Shown piece by piece: positions 1 to 7,502 of a stretch of 37,923 nucleotides of DNA; position 1 is the stretch's first letter; each line of letters begins with the position of its first letter. Position numbers and translations under genes: made by a program. The notes beneath the pieces were generated by a model. The model made no database searches. It worked only from the letters and a program-made list of their open reading frames with translations, and was not told where the DNA came from. The DNA comes from 4572-123 sp002084545. GTDB lineage: Bacteria > Desulfobacterota > Desulfobacteria > Desulfobacterales > 4572-123. Location: the NCBI GenBank assembly GCA_029939715.1, contig JAOZSJ010000027.1:1-37923 (forward strand), written 5' to 3'.

Positions 1-18
1 TACTTTATCAGGTGGCCT

Positions 19-651
19 ATGGATGACAAATATGCATTGGCAAATTTCAGTCGGCAAAAGGTTATCACCATTGAGCAACTGGTAAAACTGCTCAACTGCT
101 CGGTAATTACTGCAAGGCGGCGGTTGAAAAAGTGGCGAACGTATACCAGCATCAACCACAACGGGCGCTACTATACACTGCCGCAGATTCCCGTATTTGA
201 TAAAAACGGTTTGTGGAAGTATCAAACCATCCTTTTCTCAAATCACGGCAACCTTAAACAAACCATCGTTGCCCTAATTAAGGATTCACAAAAAGGGCTG
301 AGTGCCGTCCAAGTTGCAGAAATTGTCGGTTTTGCACCAAACAGTTCCTTTCTATCACAGTTCAAGAATGTGCCGGGGGTAAAAAGAGAAAAGCACCAGG
401 GGCGTTTTATTTATCTATCAGATCGATCAGGGATTTATACAAAGCAAAAGCAGCGATGGACAACCAATGCCTTTCCAACGGATGCACAAGCGGTTGTAAT
501 TTTAGTTGAACTGATCAAGCATCCGGACATTGGTATTGAACAACTCTCAAAGCACGTATCCGATCAGGGGCAATCTGTTGAACCGGCAATCATTAGAAGG
601 TTTTTACAGTTCCACGACTTGTTAAAAAAAACTTCGGATACAAAGCTGTGA
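19..651 (+). CDS. Winged-helix protein of a mobile-element remnant
   Basis: This 210-residue soluble protein has two HTH-like stretches. The first (residues about 16-40) carries the conserved-looking run LNCSVITARRRLKKW. The second (about 80-130) resembles a winged helix with a GRFIYLS wing. The start ATG has a GGTGG-like ribosome site about 5 bases upstream. The stop overlaps the GTG start of the next ORF (GTGA), so the two were translationally coupled. I recall similar regulator-like ORFs directly upstream of unclassified transposases in deltaproteobacterial and methanogen genomes. Together with the truncated partner, this suggests the accessory gene of an insertion element rather than a host regulator. 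That family link is from memory and only moderately sure; the DNA-binding character is better supported. Confidence 0.55.
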   Translation: MDDKYALANFSRQKVITIEQLVKLLNCSVITARRRLKKWRTYTSINHNGRYYTLPQIPVFDKNGLWKYQTILFSNHGNLKQTIVALIKDSQKGLSAVQVAEIVGFAPNSSFLSQFKNVPGVKREKHQGRFIYLSDRSGIYTKQKQRWTTNAFPTDAQAVVILVELIKHPDIGIEQLSKHVSDQGQSVEPAIIRRFLQFHDLLKKTSDTKL

Positions 652-1193
652 CATGTCTCAAATTCTATATTGACAAGATAGCCAGAGACCATAGTGCCAT
701 GAATCTGTTTAAACAAAAGCCCACCATTAACTTCTACCCCCGGGTCGATGGTTGTGGCTTAAAAGTGCTCAAAAGCCGTGAAAAAAATGTGGTCACCTTG
801 GATATCGGATCCTTTTGTGCCAAAGAGACGATTTTACACAATGGTGACAGCGTCTATCATAGCGAGCAGTTGCGTGCTCTGACACCGTACCGATGCACAT
901 ATGGATACGACGTTTTGGTTTACGTTGGCCGCGCACTTTTTATACACAGCCGCAATGAACAGCAAATAGTAGAAGATCTGGAGAAGAAGAATATCGTGAT
1001 ATCCCCGCGACAAATTGGTTATCTTGGCAAAAGATTTATTGCCTACCTGGCCATAGCGCACCAGCAGAGCGGGCAGCGATTAAGACAAGCGATGGCATTA
1101 CTGGAGGGTATTTTGTCTGCCGTAAATGATGTGTTCAAAAATGTCCCCGATTTTATTTGCCATTTTCCTGATGGCACTGATGCGCATGGATAA
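648..1193 (+). pseudogene. Truncated transposase-like protein
   Basis: The ORF starts at a GTG that overlaps the stop of the winged-helix gene and encodes 181 residues. Residues about 85-130 (YGYDVLVYVGRALF, then SPRQIGYLGKRF) resemble the N-terminal part of an unclassified transposase family that usually runs to 450-550 residues. After residue about 150 the reading becomes atypical. A short stretch near the end (NVPDFICHF) looks like a motif that lies much further along in that family, so I infer an internal deletion plus loss of the C-terminal catalytic part. The ORF stops nine bases before the convergent alcohol dehydrogenase stop codon. No inverted repeat or target duplication could be identified. 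It is unlikely to be active. The family assignment is from memory. Confidence 0.45.
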
Positions 1194-1201
1194 TTTCCGG
1201 T

Positions 1202-3046
1202 TTATTTCAGGATTAAATGCTCCAGTCCCTGCTCTTTTAAGAATCCGGGATATAAGTCAAATGCCGGTTTCAGTATGGGCAGCAGCTTTAATGTTTTGGG
1301 CACATTTCCCCTTGCAACAACCTGTCTTCGGGTCAGGGCCGTAACAAGATTTGCCTTTCCGTGCCAGAACTTATGGGCAAAATCCGAGTTCATTGTCATG
1401 GTGACTTCCGGTTTTCCTTCAATTGTTCCCTTGATGATCCTGGTCTCACTGCCGGTGGCATCAATAGTGATGACTGCATCCGGATTTTTATATTGAAACT
1501 GAATACATAAATTGGTTTTTTGAAGAGATGAACCGATCTTCGGGTCATTATTCAGAATTTCATAAAATGGAATCAATACATCATAAAGCATTTTACTGGA
1601 TGAAAACACATTTGAAAATTTTTGACTACCCCGTTTTTTTTCATCAGCCGGCCTTAAGTCCTCAATAGACACTTTAAGCGGCTTTTCCTTTGAATGATAG
1701 AGTTTTTTAACAATACGGATCACTGCATCCCTGTCCGGTTCCACAGGATTATACAGCATGGACCCATCTTCCATTGCCGTATCGGCAAGCTGATCAATTT
1801 TTTCAAGCTCATCATCTATTCCGGCGGCCTTTAAGTTCAGCGGCATCCGTGTCAGGTAGGCAAGCTGGCGGTTCAAAATTCTAACTTTCTCAATGCCGGC
1901 CAGAGCTGCCTGTTTTCGAATCCATCCATCCACAAATCCAAAATTTTCAAGTTTTTTTACGGCAAAATCCCGCACCTTATGGGCTTTGGAATCAACAAGA
2001 TCCTTTAAGGCATCAAAATCCGTTTTTTTAACCGCACGGGTAAACAGATCCAAAGCCCCTGATTTAATAACACTCTGGCTGTCACTGATAACGTTTGGAA
2101 AGGATATGCCCATGGCCATGGCAATGTCGGCGTAGCGGTCCACCCTGGCGTCAAGATTGTATTCCATAACTTCGGGAAGCACCAGCGTGTTGGCAAGCCC
2201 GTGGGGAATATGATACACGCCGCCCAGGGCATGGGAAATGCCGTGGACCATGCCGACCATGGAATGGGAAAAGGCCACACCGGCAAGGAAGCTTCCGATC
2301 TGCATAGCGCCCCTGCTCTGGAGGTCTTCGGGTTTGTCGCAGGCCCGGAGTATATTTTCACAGATCAGTTTTATGGCATGAAGGGCCATGGCATCCGTGG
2401 CAGGAGACCACTCTTTGTCTACATAGGCTTCAATGGCATGAACAAGGGCATCCATCCCCGTATAGGCGGTCAGCCTGCCGGGCATGGAGACAGTCACTTC
2501 GGGATCAAGGATGGCAAGGTCGGGAAGAAACTGGTCCTCGGAAAAGGGGAGTTTCACATCATTATCGGGATCTGCAATGACCGCAACCTTTGTTACCTCT
2601 GATCCCGTGCCTGCCGTGGTGGGAATAACAATTGACGGTAAAAGAACGTCATGGCTTTCCAGAAGATAAGCCCCCATGTGATCTTCAACCTTTCCTCCCT
2701 TTGTCATTAACAAATTGGCCACCTTGGCCGTATCAATAACGCTGCCGCCGCCGACAGCAATAATCATATCACATTTTTTTTTCTTTCCCAAAGCGGCACA
2801 ATCTTGAACCGTTTGTATGGTTGAGTTGGGAGGTACACCGTCAAAAGTTGCGGCAATACTGATCCCGGTTTTTTTAAACCCTTGTTTTACTTTGTCAACC
2901 GGTCCGGCTTTTACCAGTATTTCATCGGTTACAAGCAGTGCTTTTCTTTTACCAAATCCGGCAACAGCCCCTTCAATAGAATCAAGGATACCGATACCAT
3001 AAATCAGTTTGGTTGGAAGTGTAAATTCAAAATAATCAGGAAGCAT
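1202..3046 (-). CDS. Iron-containing alcohol dehydrogenase fused to SCP2 lipid-binding domain
   Basis: This 614-residue protein has two parts. Residues 1 to about 450 form a group III iron-dependent alcohol dehydrogenase: nucleotide-binding GGGSVIDTAK at 99-108, TTAGTGSE at 143-150, and metal-ligand candidates Asp199, His203, His268 and His282. An extra segment sits at about 320-390. Residues about 480-614 form an SCP2 sterol-carrier-like domain, a fold that holds acyl chains and other lipids. Known Fe-ADHs are near 380-400 residues, so the fusion is real and long. The start ATG has AAAGGA upstream. The gene is last in a minus-strand run with the patatin 16 bases upstream. Given its wax-ester-type neighbours, I infer reduction of long-chain fatty aldehyde to fatty alcohol with NAD(P)H. 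The substrate is not shown by sequence alone. Confidence 0.85.
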   Translation of the reverse strand: MLPDYFEFTLPTKLIYGIGILDSIEGAVAGFGKRKALLVTDEILVKAGPVDKVKQGFKKTGISIAATFDGVPPNSTIQTVQDCAALGKKKKCDMIIAVGGGSVIDTAKVANLLMTKGGKVEDHMGAYLLESHDVLLPSIVIPTTAGTGSEVTKVAVIADPDNDVKLPFSEDQFLPDLAILDPEVTVSMPGRLTAYTGMDALVHAIEAYVDKEWSPATDAMALHAIKLICENILRACDKPEDLQSRGAMQIGSFLAGVAFSHSMVGMVHGISHALGGVYHIPHGLANTLVLPEVMEYNLDARVDRYADIAMAMGISFPNVISDSQSVIKSGALDLFTRAVKKTDFDALKDLVDSKAHKVRDFAVKKLENFGFVDGWIRKQAALAGIEKVRILNRQLAYLTRMPLNLKAAGIDDELEKIDQLADTAMEDGSMLYNPVEPDRDAVIRIVKKLYHSKEKPLKVSIEDLRPADEKKRGSQKFSNVFSSSKMLYDVLIPFYEILNNDPKIGSSLQKTNLCIQFQYKNPDAVITIDATGSETRIIKGTIEGKPEVTMTMNSDFAHKFWHGKANLVTALTRRQVVARGNVPKTLKLLPILKPAFDLYPGFLKEQGLEHLILK

Positions 3047-3062
3047 TTTTTATTCCTTTCTT

Positions 3063-3947
3063 TTAAATAATTGTTCTTAGCCGGGAGCGGGCTGTTTCGT
3101 ATCCCTCGTTAATCAATTGCGTGGCCTGGCTTTTGGAAAAACGTAATAAAGACCTGAATCCGAGCATTTTTGACGGAGCCAGGGTAATAAGGGTTGGCTG
3201 TTTTCCGGGCGGATGGTTGCCGCGGGTTTTCACGGACCGCTGAAGGCCCGCAAGAGGCTTATTATTTCTGAACCCGTGATCCATAAGAGTGGCCTGGTAT
3301 GATCCTGAAAGGAAGTGTTCAAACAGGTGTTCGCCTGCTGTTAAAAAATTCCCGGGTACGGGGTGCTTTTTATGGCCCACCGGTGAAAGCAGAACCACAA
3401 TGATTTCATCCGCCCCGGAATTTAGGACTGGAAACAAAGGCGTGTTGACCATGACGCCGCCATCCCAGTAAGGTTCACCATCTATTTCCTGCCATGGAAA
3501 AAGTAACGGCATGGCGCTGGAAGCCAGAATATGCTCAAGTTTGATTTCTTTATTGCTAAAGAATTTCGGCCGGCCCGTGAGCAGGTTGACCGCTGAAACA
3601 ATGATCTTGGTCCGACTTTGCCTCAAAGTCGTGAAATCAAGGTTTTCCAGGAGCATGGCCCTTAACGGGCCGGTGTCAAAAAGTGGTTTGACGGCCCTGC
3701 CCGACAGAAGATAGGCAAAAAAATCCATAAGATTAAGACGGTATATTCGACGCCGATTATAGCTGGTCCATAACCGGATCAATTGCTCAACTCTTATTCC
3801 GGAGCCGATGGCCGCTGCATTAACCGCACCTATGGATGTGCCGCATATAATATCCGGCTTCCAGCCTTTCTCGGTAAGATATTTCCATACTCCGGCTTGA
3901 AAGGAACCTCTGGATCCTCCTCCGGTAAGTACTAATGCTCTTTTCAA
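3063..3947 (-). CDS. Patatin-like phospholipase (RssA-type)
   Basis: This 294-residue cytoplasmic-looking serine acyl hydrolase has the patatin signature. A glycine-rich oxyanion loop GGGSRGSF lies at 9-16, the nucleophile elbow GTSIG at 36-40 (Ser38), and the catalytic Asp162 in the motif DGG at 162-164. The start is a TTG that gives the usual family N-terminus MKRALVLTGGGSRG; an AGG lies just upstream. The family cleaves acyl chains from phospholipids or neutral lipids. The gene lies between an unknown conserved gene and the Fe-ADH-SCP2 gene on the same strand with short spacers, so co-transcription is likely. I infer a role in lipid mobilisation or in supplying acyl groups to the neighbouring neutral-lipid pathway. 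Function beyond acyl hydrolysis is not evident. Confidence 0.85.
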   Translation of the reverse strand: MKRALVLTGGGSRGSFQAGVWKYLTEKGWKPDIICGTSIGAVNAAAIGSGIRVEQLIRLWTSYNRRRIYRLNLMDFFAYLLSGRAVKPLFDTGPLRAMLLENLDFTTLRQSRTKIIVSAVNLLTGRPKFFSNKEIKLEHILASSAMPLLFPWQEIDGEPYWDGGVMVNTPLFPVLNSGADEIIVVLLSPVGHKKHPVPGNFLTAGEHLFEHFLSGSYQATLMDHGFRNNKPLAGLQRSVKTRGNHPPGKQPTLITLAPSKMLGFRSLLRFSKSQATQLINEGYETARSRLRTII

Positions 3948-3988
3948 AGGACCTCATTTCTCAACAGCTTTTTAAGTTGCACTATTGT

Positions 3989-4633
3989 TTACTCCGTCCC
4001 GCCGGACCAGATTTCGTTGTGCCATGCGGTTTCTCTCTCTGTTATGGTATCCACAAAAAAATCAATGTTTTTGAGTTGCCTGAATGATGTATAACCATCA
4101 TAAACAAAATCAACAACAGGTTTGATATCAAACAGTATCGATGCCGCTTTAACTGTTTTAAGAGAAATACCCACAATCCATTTACGGCTTAATTTATGAA
4201 AAATCCGAGTCACTTCAGTACTGAGATTTATCTGGTAAATGCGCTGGTCGTAGTTGTCAAGAGATCTATAGATCTCCTGGTATTCTTCCATGGTGATATG
4301 CTCATCAATACCGGCCTCAATCATTTTATGCACCATTAAATCATCCATGGAATCACTGAGTTCATGAAGTTCTATTACCTTGGTAACGCCGGTGACCATT
4401 CCTTTGTAAACCTTGCCGTCCAAGGCTGCATGAAGCTTTCTTATGCTGGTATCCCTGAATGTGAAATCTTCCGGGGCATACAGCTTATTAAAAAAAAAAT
4501 CCCCAATCATTGCATACTGAGGATCTTTTTTTAAATCTTCATATGTGCTGTTGAGGCGAATGGCTTGAAAAGCCTGCAAGGCTCGTTTTAATTTAAGGAA
4601 TTCGTCCTGTGTTGTAACATCCTTTGCCATCAT
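3989..4633 (-). CDS. Conserved protein of unknown function, FFNxLY-PxDFxxRD type
   Basis: This 214-residue, probably soluble and mainly helical protein has no signal peptide. Residues about 46-62 carry a distinctive block (FFFNKLYAPEDFTFRD) that I recognise from a proteobacterial family of unknown function; I recall a DUF number only vaguely and do not assert it. A shorter conserved-looking stretch around SMDDLMVHKMIE lies at about 94-105. Two ATGs are adjacent at the start, and a GGGAG sits about 10 bases upstream. The gene follows the PhaR-like gene by 14 bases and precedes the patatin by about 40, so it sits inside the lipid-associated operon. No catalytic motif is visible. A role tied to lipid storage is inferred only from context. 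Confidence 0.65.
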   Translation of the reverse strand: MMAKDVTTQDEFLKLKRALQAFQAIRLNSTYEDLKKDPQYAMIGDFFFNKLYAPEDFTFRDTSIRKLHAALDGKVYKGMVTGVTKVIELHELSDSMDDLMVHKMIEAGIDEHITMEEYQEIYRSLDNYDQRIYQINLSTEVTRIFHKLSRKWIVGISLKTVKAASILFDIKPVVDFVYDGYTSFRQLKNIDFFVDTITERETAWHNEIWSGGTE

Positions 4634-4647
4634 CTTTTTAAAGCTCC

Positions 4648-5229
4648 CTAAATTTTTTCTCTATTTTTCCGTTTTTGCAGACGTTCGAATGCTTTCAGTT
4701 TTTCTTCCAGTAAATCAATTCTGATATTCAGATCGGCAACATGATCCTTAGATGCAAGATTCATAACATCCAATACTTCACTGATTCGTTTATCAATGGT
4801 ATCGCTGATCCAGGTTTTCATTGATTTTGTAAATCCAATGATTTCTTTTTTAAGCCTGCTTCCTTCGGACTTTGATATCTCTTTATTTCTTACAAGTTTT
4901 TTTACCAAAACGTCTATTTCATCTTCAGCCAGAGTAAAGGATTTTTGCCACAGGGAAACATATTTTTTTGTGTAATCGGTCAATACACTTCCGCCTTTTC
5001 GAAAAAGTTGAATCAGAACCCCGGATGATATCTGTTCTTTCGTCTCCCCTTTTGTTCGGGCAATAAGGCTTGAGACGATGGATGCAGTCAGGTCTTTTCC
5101 GGTTTCATTGTCAATTATGACAATATCTTCTCCCAGTTTGATCAGCTCGGAAAGCCGGTCCATGGAAATATATTTTTTATCGGTACTGTCATATAATTTG
5201 CGGTTTGCATATTTTTTAATATGATGCAT
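4648..5229 (-). CDS. PhaR-like polyhydroxyalkanoate synthesis regulator/phasin-like protein
   Basis: This 193-residue protein begins with the PHB/PHA accumulation regulator DNA-binding domain. IKKYANRKLYD at 4-14 is followed by YISMDRLSELIKLGEDI and DNETGKDLTASIV through about residue 60. PhaR proteins with this domain bind DNA and PHA granules and repress phasin genes. Residues about 85-190 are charged and helical, with heptad-like stretches similar to phasin-type coiled coils. The gene is first in the minus-strand run and is divergent from the WS/DGAT operon across a 317-base spacer. I infer regulation of both operons, possibly with granule association. No PHA synthase is visible in the window, so the sensed lipid may be wax ester or triacylglycerol instead. 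That last point is inference. Confidence 0.8.
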   Translation of the reverse strand: MHHIKKYANRKLYDSTDKKYISMDRLSELIKLGEDIVIIDNETGKDLTASIVSSLIARTKGETKEQISSGVLIQLFRKGGSVLTDYTKKYVSLWQKSFTLAEDEIDVLVKKLVRNKEISKSEGSRLKKEIIGFTKSMKTWISDTIDKRISEVLDVMNLASKDHVADLNIRIDLLEEKLKAFERLQKRKNREKI

Positions 5230-5546
5230 TTATTCCCCCAAAATTCCTCTGAATCCGGCAGACAGACGATTTTGTACCCTGATAATTTTTTGATTATATT
5301 TATTACCGTCGATATCAGGTTGTTATTAATCTTGTCAAGATAAAATAACGCAATGCGTCATAACTGTCAAGCAAAATGTTATTTTTTCTTATGACATAAC
5401 GACCTTTTTTTACACTATTGATTTTTGGCTTTATTCAGGATAAGATTTTCTCCGTCAGAGCTTAGGGTTCACGTGCGATGGCTGTTTATGTATCCTACGC
5501 GAAGATCGTCTAAAAAAATTCTTTTTATTTGTTCAGGAGGTATAAA
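5230..5546. promoter_or_regulatory. Divergent control region between the two lipid operons
   Basis: This 317-base AT-rich spacer separates the PhaR-like gene from WS/DGAT. A direct repeat TGTCAAG lies at 5334-5340 and 5365-5371, 31 bases apart (about three helical turns). Each copy is followed by an A-rich stretch. The inverted repeat GTCATAA/TTATGAC lies at 5357-5363 and 5389-5395. A perfect TATAAT on the minus strand (5293-5298) could be the -10 for the PhaR-like operon, but no good -35 accompanies it. These repeats are operator candidates; that PhaR binds them is a guess. Confidence 0.4.
5418..5446 (+). promoter_or_regulatory. Candidate sigma70-type promoter for the WS/DGAT operon
   Basis: TTGATT (5418-5423), a 17-base spacer and TAAGAT (5441-5446) match the two hexamers at four of six bases each. 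Transcription would begin near 5453, about 94 bases before the WS/DGAT start codon. The match is modest, so this is a candidate only. Confidence 0.3.
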
Positions 5547-7214
5547 ATGCCTGAAACGATGACGCAGGCGGACAATTTCTGGTTATGCATGGATGATCCT
5601 GTTAATTTAATGGTGATCACGGGATTCTGGGAATTTGAAGAAACTCTTGATTATAATCGTCTGTTCGCTACGCTGGAGGCTCGGTTGGCACCCTTCCCGC
5701 GTTTTAGAAAAAAAATAGTGCGGCCGAAATCCGGTCTTGGATTACCAAAATGGGTTACGGATAAACATTATGACCTTCGATCTCATCTGCACCGGATTGC
5801 ACTGCCGGCTCCGGGAGATCAGAATGACCTGCAGGATATGGTCAGTCAACTGATGACCACTGGTCTTGATTATAATAAGCCTTTATGGGATATCCATCTG
5901 ATTGAAAACTATCAAAAAGGCTGCGCACTGTTTTTCAGGTTGCACCATTGCATTGCGGACGGCATTGCACTGATGCATGTCCTTCACTCCATGGCTGATA
6001 CCGACTCTGATGCACCCTGGCCTAAACCCAGGGCTTTTGAAAAAAAAGGCAGCATGAGCCGTGGCCCCTTATTTTCTTTTAACACCATGATCTCTTCCGC
6101 CAAAGAAGCCGTTGAAAAGGGCCGCAAGATCAGCAAAACAGTGTTCAGAGAAATAGAAAAAAATTCATCCGATGCCGGATATTTAAGATTCATAGCCAAA
6201 ACCGCGGCCAATCTGCCGGCGGATGTTGTTGCCGTTCTTTCAAAGCACATTGCGATGAGTTCGGATCCCAACACTGCCTTTAAAGGCAGGCTGGGTGTCC
6301 AAAAAAAGGCTGCCTGGACTCTCCCCATTCCTCTTGACAGAATCAAGACCCTTGGCCGGGCAATCAGTTCCGCCACTTTGAATGACGTGTTGATTGCCAC
6401 TGTCACGGGCTCTATGCGCCGCTATCTGAAGACCCGGCATACGCCGATTAATGAACTGAATCTCCGGGTAACGGTTCCGGTAAATATTCGAAAACCGGGT
6501 ACGGAATTTTTACTTGGCAATAAATTCAGCCTGGTGTTTCTTTCACTGCCTGTTTACCTGGAAGACCCTGTCCTTCGCCTGAAAGAAATAAAACGGCGCA
6601 TGGATAAACTCAAGGTCTCTGCGGAGCCTTATGTTAATTTCGGGTTGTTAAATGCCATGGGCTACCTTCCGACAACACTGGCACAGAAAGCAGCCCAGCT
6701 TTTCGGCAACAAGGCGTCGGCGGTTTTAACAAACGTGCCCGGCCCTAGAAAACCCCTTTATTTTGCCGGTAAAAAAATATCCAATATCATGTTCTGGGTT
6801 CCCAGATCCGGAATCATAGGCCTGGGGATCAGTATTTTGAGCTATAACGGTAATGTGACCATTGGAATTGCATCCGATAACGGCCTGATGCCTGATCCTG
6901 AAACATTCCTGGCAGGATTTGAAGATGAATTCAATTATCTTCTTGATATTGTTCAATCAGGAAAAATCAATGAAGGCCCTCTGGTTCTGCATGACAGGTT
7001 CGAAGAGAAAAAATCCGAAAAACCCGGCCATGCATCAAAAAAGAAAACCATGGCATCCGGTCCGGACCGGTGCAAAGCAATGACCAGATCCGGCAAACAA
7101 TGCCGCAACGTGGCAATCAAGGGGCAATCCTTTTGTTACAGCCACCGGCATGCAGTTGAAGAGGAAAATCGTCTTGAAGATGTGGCACAAATTATGAGAA
7201 GTCTTGTAGAGTAA
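5547..7214 (+). CDS. Wax ester synthase/diacylglycerol acyltransferase (WS/DGAT) with Cys-rich tail
   Basis: This 555-residue protein has the bifunctional WS/DGAT fold. The catalytic motif HHCIADG lies at 133-139, the conserved LNDVLIA at about 278-284, and the C-terminal domain block TNVPGPRKPLYFAG at about 395-408. The family joins acyl-CoA to fatty alcohols or diacylglycerol, giving wax esters or triacylglycerol at the membrane or lipid droplet. I chose the ATG at 5547 because a strong AGGAGG lies six bases upstream; an in-frame TTG 18 bases earlier overlaps that site. Residues about 485-555 are an extra tail: a Lys-rich linker, then Cys509, Cys519, Cys530 and His533 in a short RCKAMTRSGKQC...FCYSH pattern. 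This resembles a small putative zinc-binding module (I recall DUF5763-like proteins). The tail is unusual for WS/DGAT. It heads a plus-strand operon. Confidence 0.92.
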   Translation: MPETMTQADNFWLCMDDPVNLMVITGFWEFEETLDYNRLFATLEARLAPFPRFRKKIVRPKSGLGLPKWVTDKHYDLRSHLHRIALPAPGDQNDLQDMVSQLMTTGLDYNKPLWDIHLIENYQKGCALFFRLHHCIADGIALMHVLHSMADTDSDAPWPKPRAFEKKGSMSRGPLFSFNTMISSAKEAVEKGRKISKTVFREIEKNSSDAGYLRFIAKTAANLPADVVAVLSKHIAMSSDPNTAFKGRLGVQKKAAWTLPIPLDRIKTLGRAISSATLNDVLIATVTGSMRRYLKTRHTPINELNLRVTVPVNIRKPGTEFLLGNKFSLVFLSLPVYLEDPVLRLKEIKRRMDKLKVSAEPYVNFGLLNAMGYLPTTLAQKAAQLFGNKASAVLTNVPGPRKPLYFAGKKISNIMFWVPRSGIIGLGISILSYNGNVTIGIASDNGLMPDPETFLAGFEDEFNYLLDIVQSGKINEGPLVLHDRFEEKKSEKPGHASKKKTMASGPDRCKAMTRSGKQCRNVAIKGQSFCYSHRHAVEEENRLEDVAQIMRSLVE

Positions 7215-7254
7215 AAATTTTGTGCAGCTCCTTTCAGAATTAGAGAAGAGACTT

Positions 7255-7470
7255 ATGGCTCACAGAATACCACAAAATGTTCAGGGCAGGTTTTATGTTG
7301 ATTCAAATTGTATCAATTGTTCATTATGCCCTGAAATCGCACCTGATAATTTCCGAACAAACCATGAAGCAGGGTATGAATACATTTATAAACAGCCTGA
7401 TAACGGCCGGGAGGAAGAACTGATTGCAGAGGCCATGATATTGTGCCCTGCGGATGCAATTAAAGGGTAA
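7255..7470 (+). CDS. Small [4Fe-4S] ferredoxin
   Basis: This ferredoxin of 71 residues has a mono-cluster cysteine pattern: Cys19, Cys22 and Cys25 (CINCSLCP), with the fourth ligand Cys64 in LCPADAI near the C-terminus. It would carry one electron through a [4Fe-4S] centre in the cytoplasm. I prefer the ATG at 7255, preceded by GAGAAGAG; an in-frame GTG at 7222 would add 11 residues but has no clear ribosome site. The gene lies about 40 bases after WS/DGAT and about 30 before the first acyl-reductase-like gene, so it is probably co-transcribed with both. I infer that it serves a redox step in the same pathway, although acyl-ACP reductases described so far use NADPH. That makes its partner an open question. 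Confidence 0.85.
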   Translation: MAHRIPQNVQGRFYVDSNCINCSLCPEIAPDNFRTNHEAGYEYIYKQPDNGREEELIAEAMILCPADAIKG

Positions 7471-7502
7471 TGACCGGGTTTCAATTTAAATTGGAGGACA
7501 AG

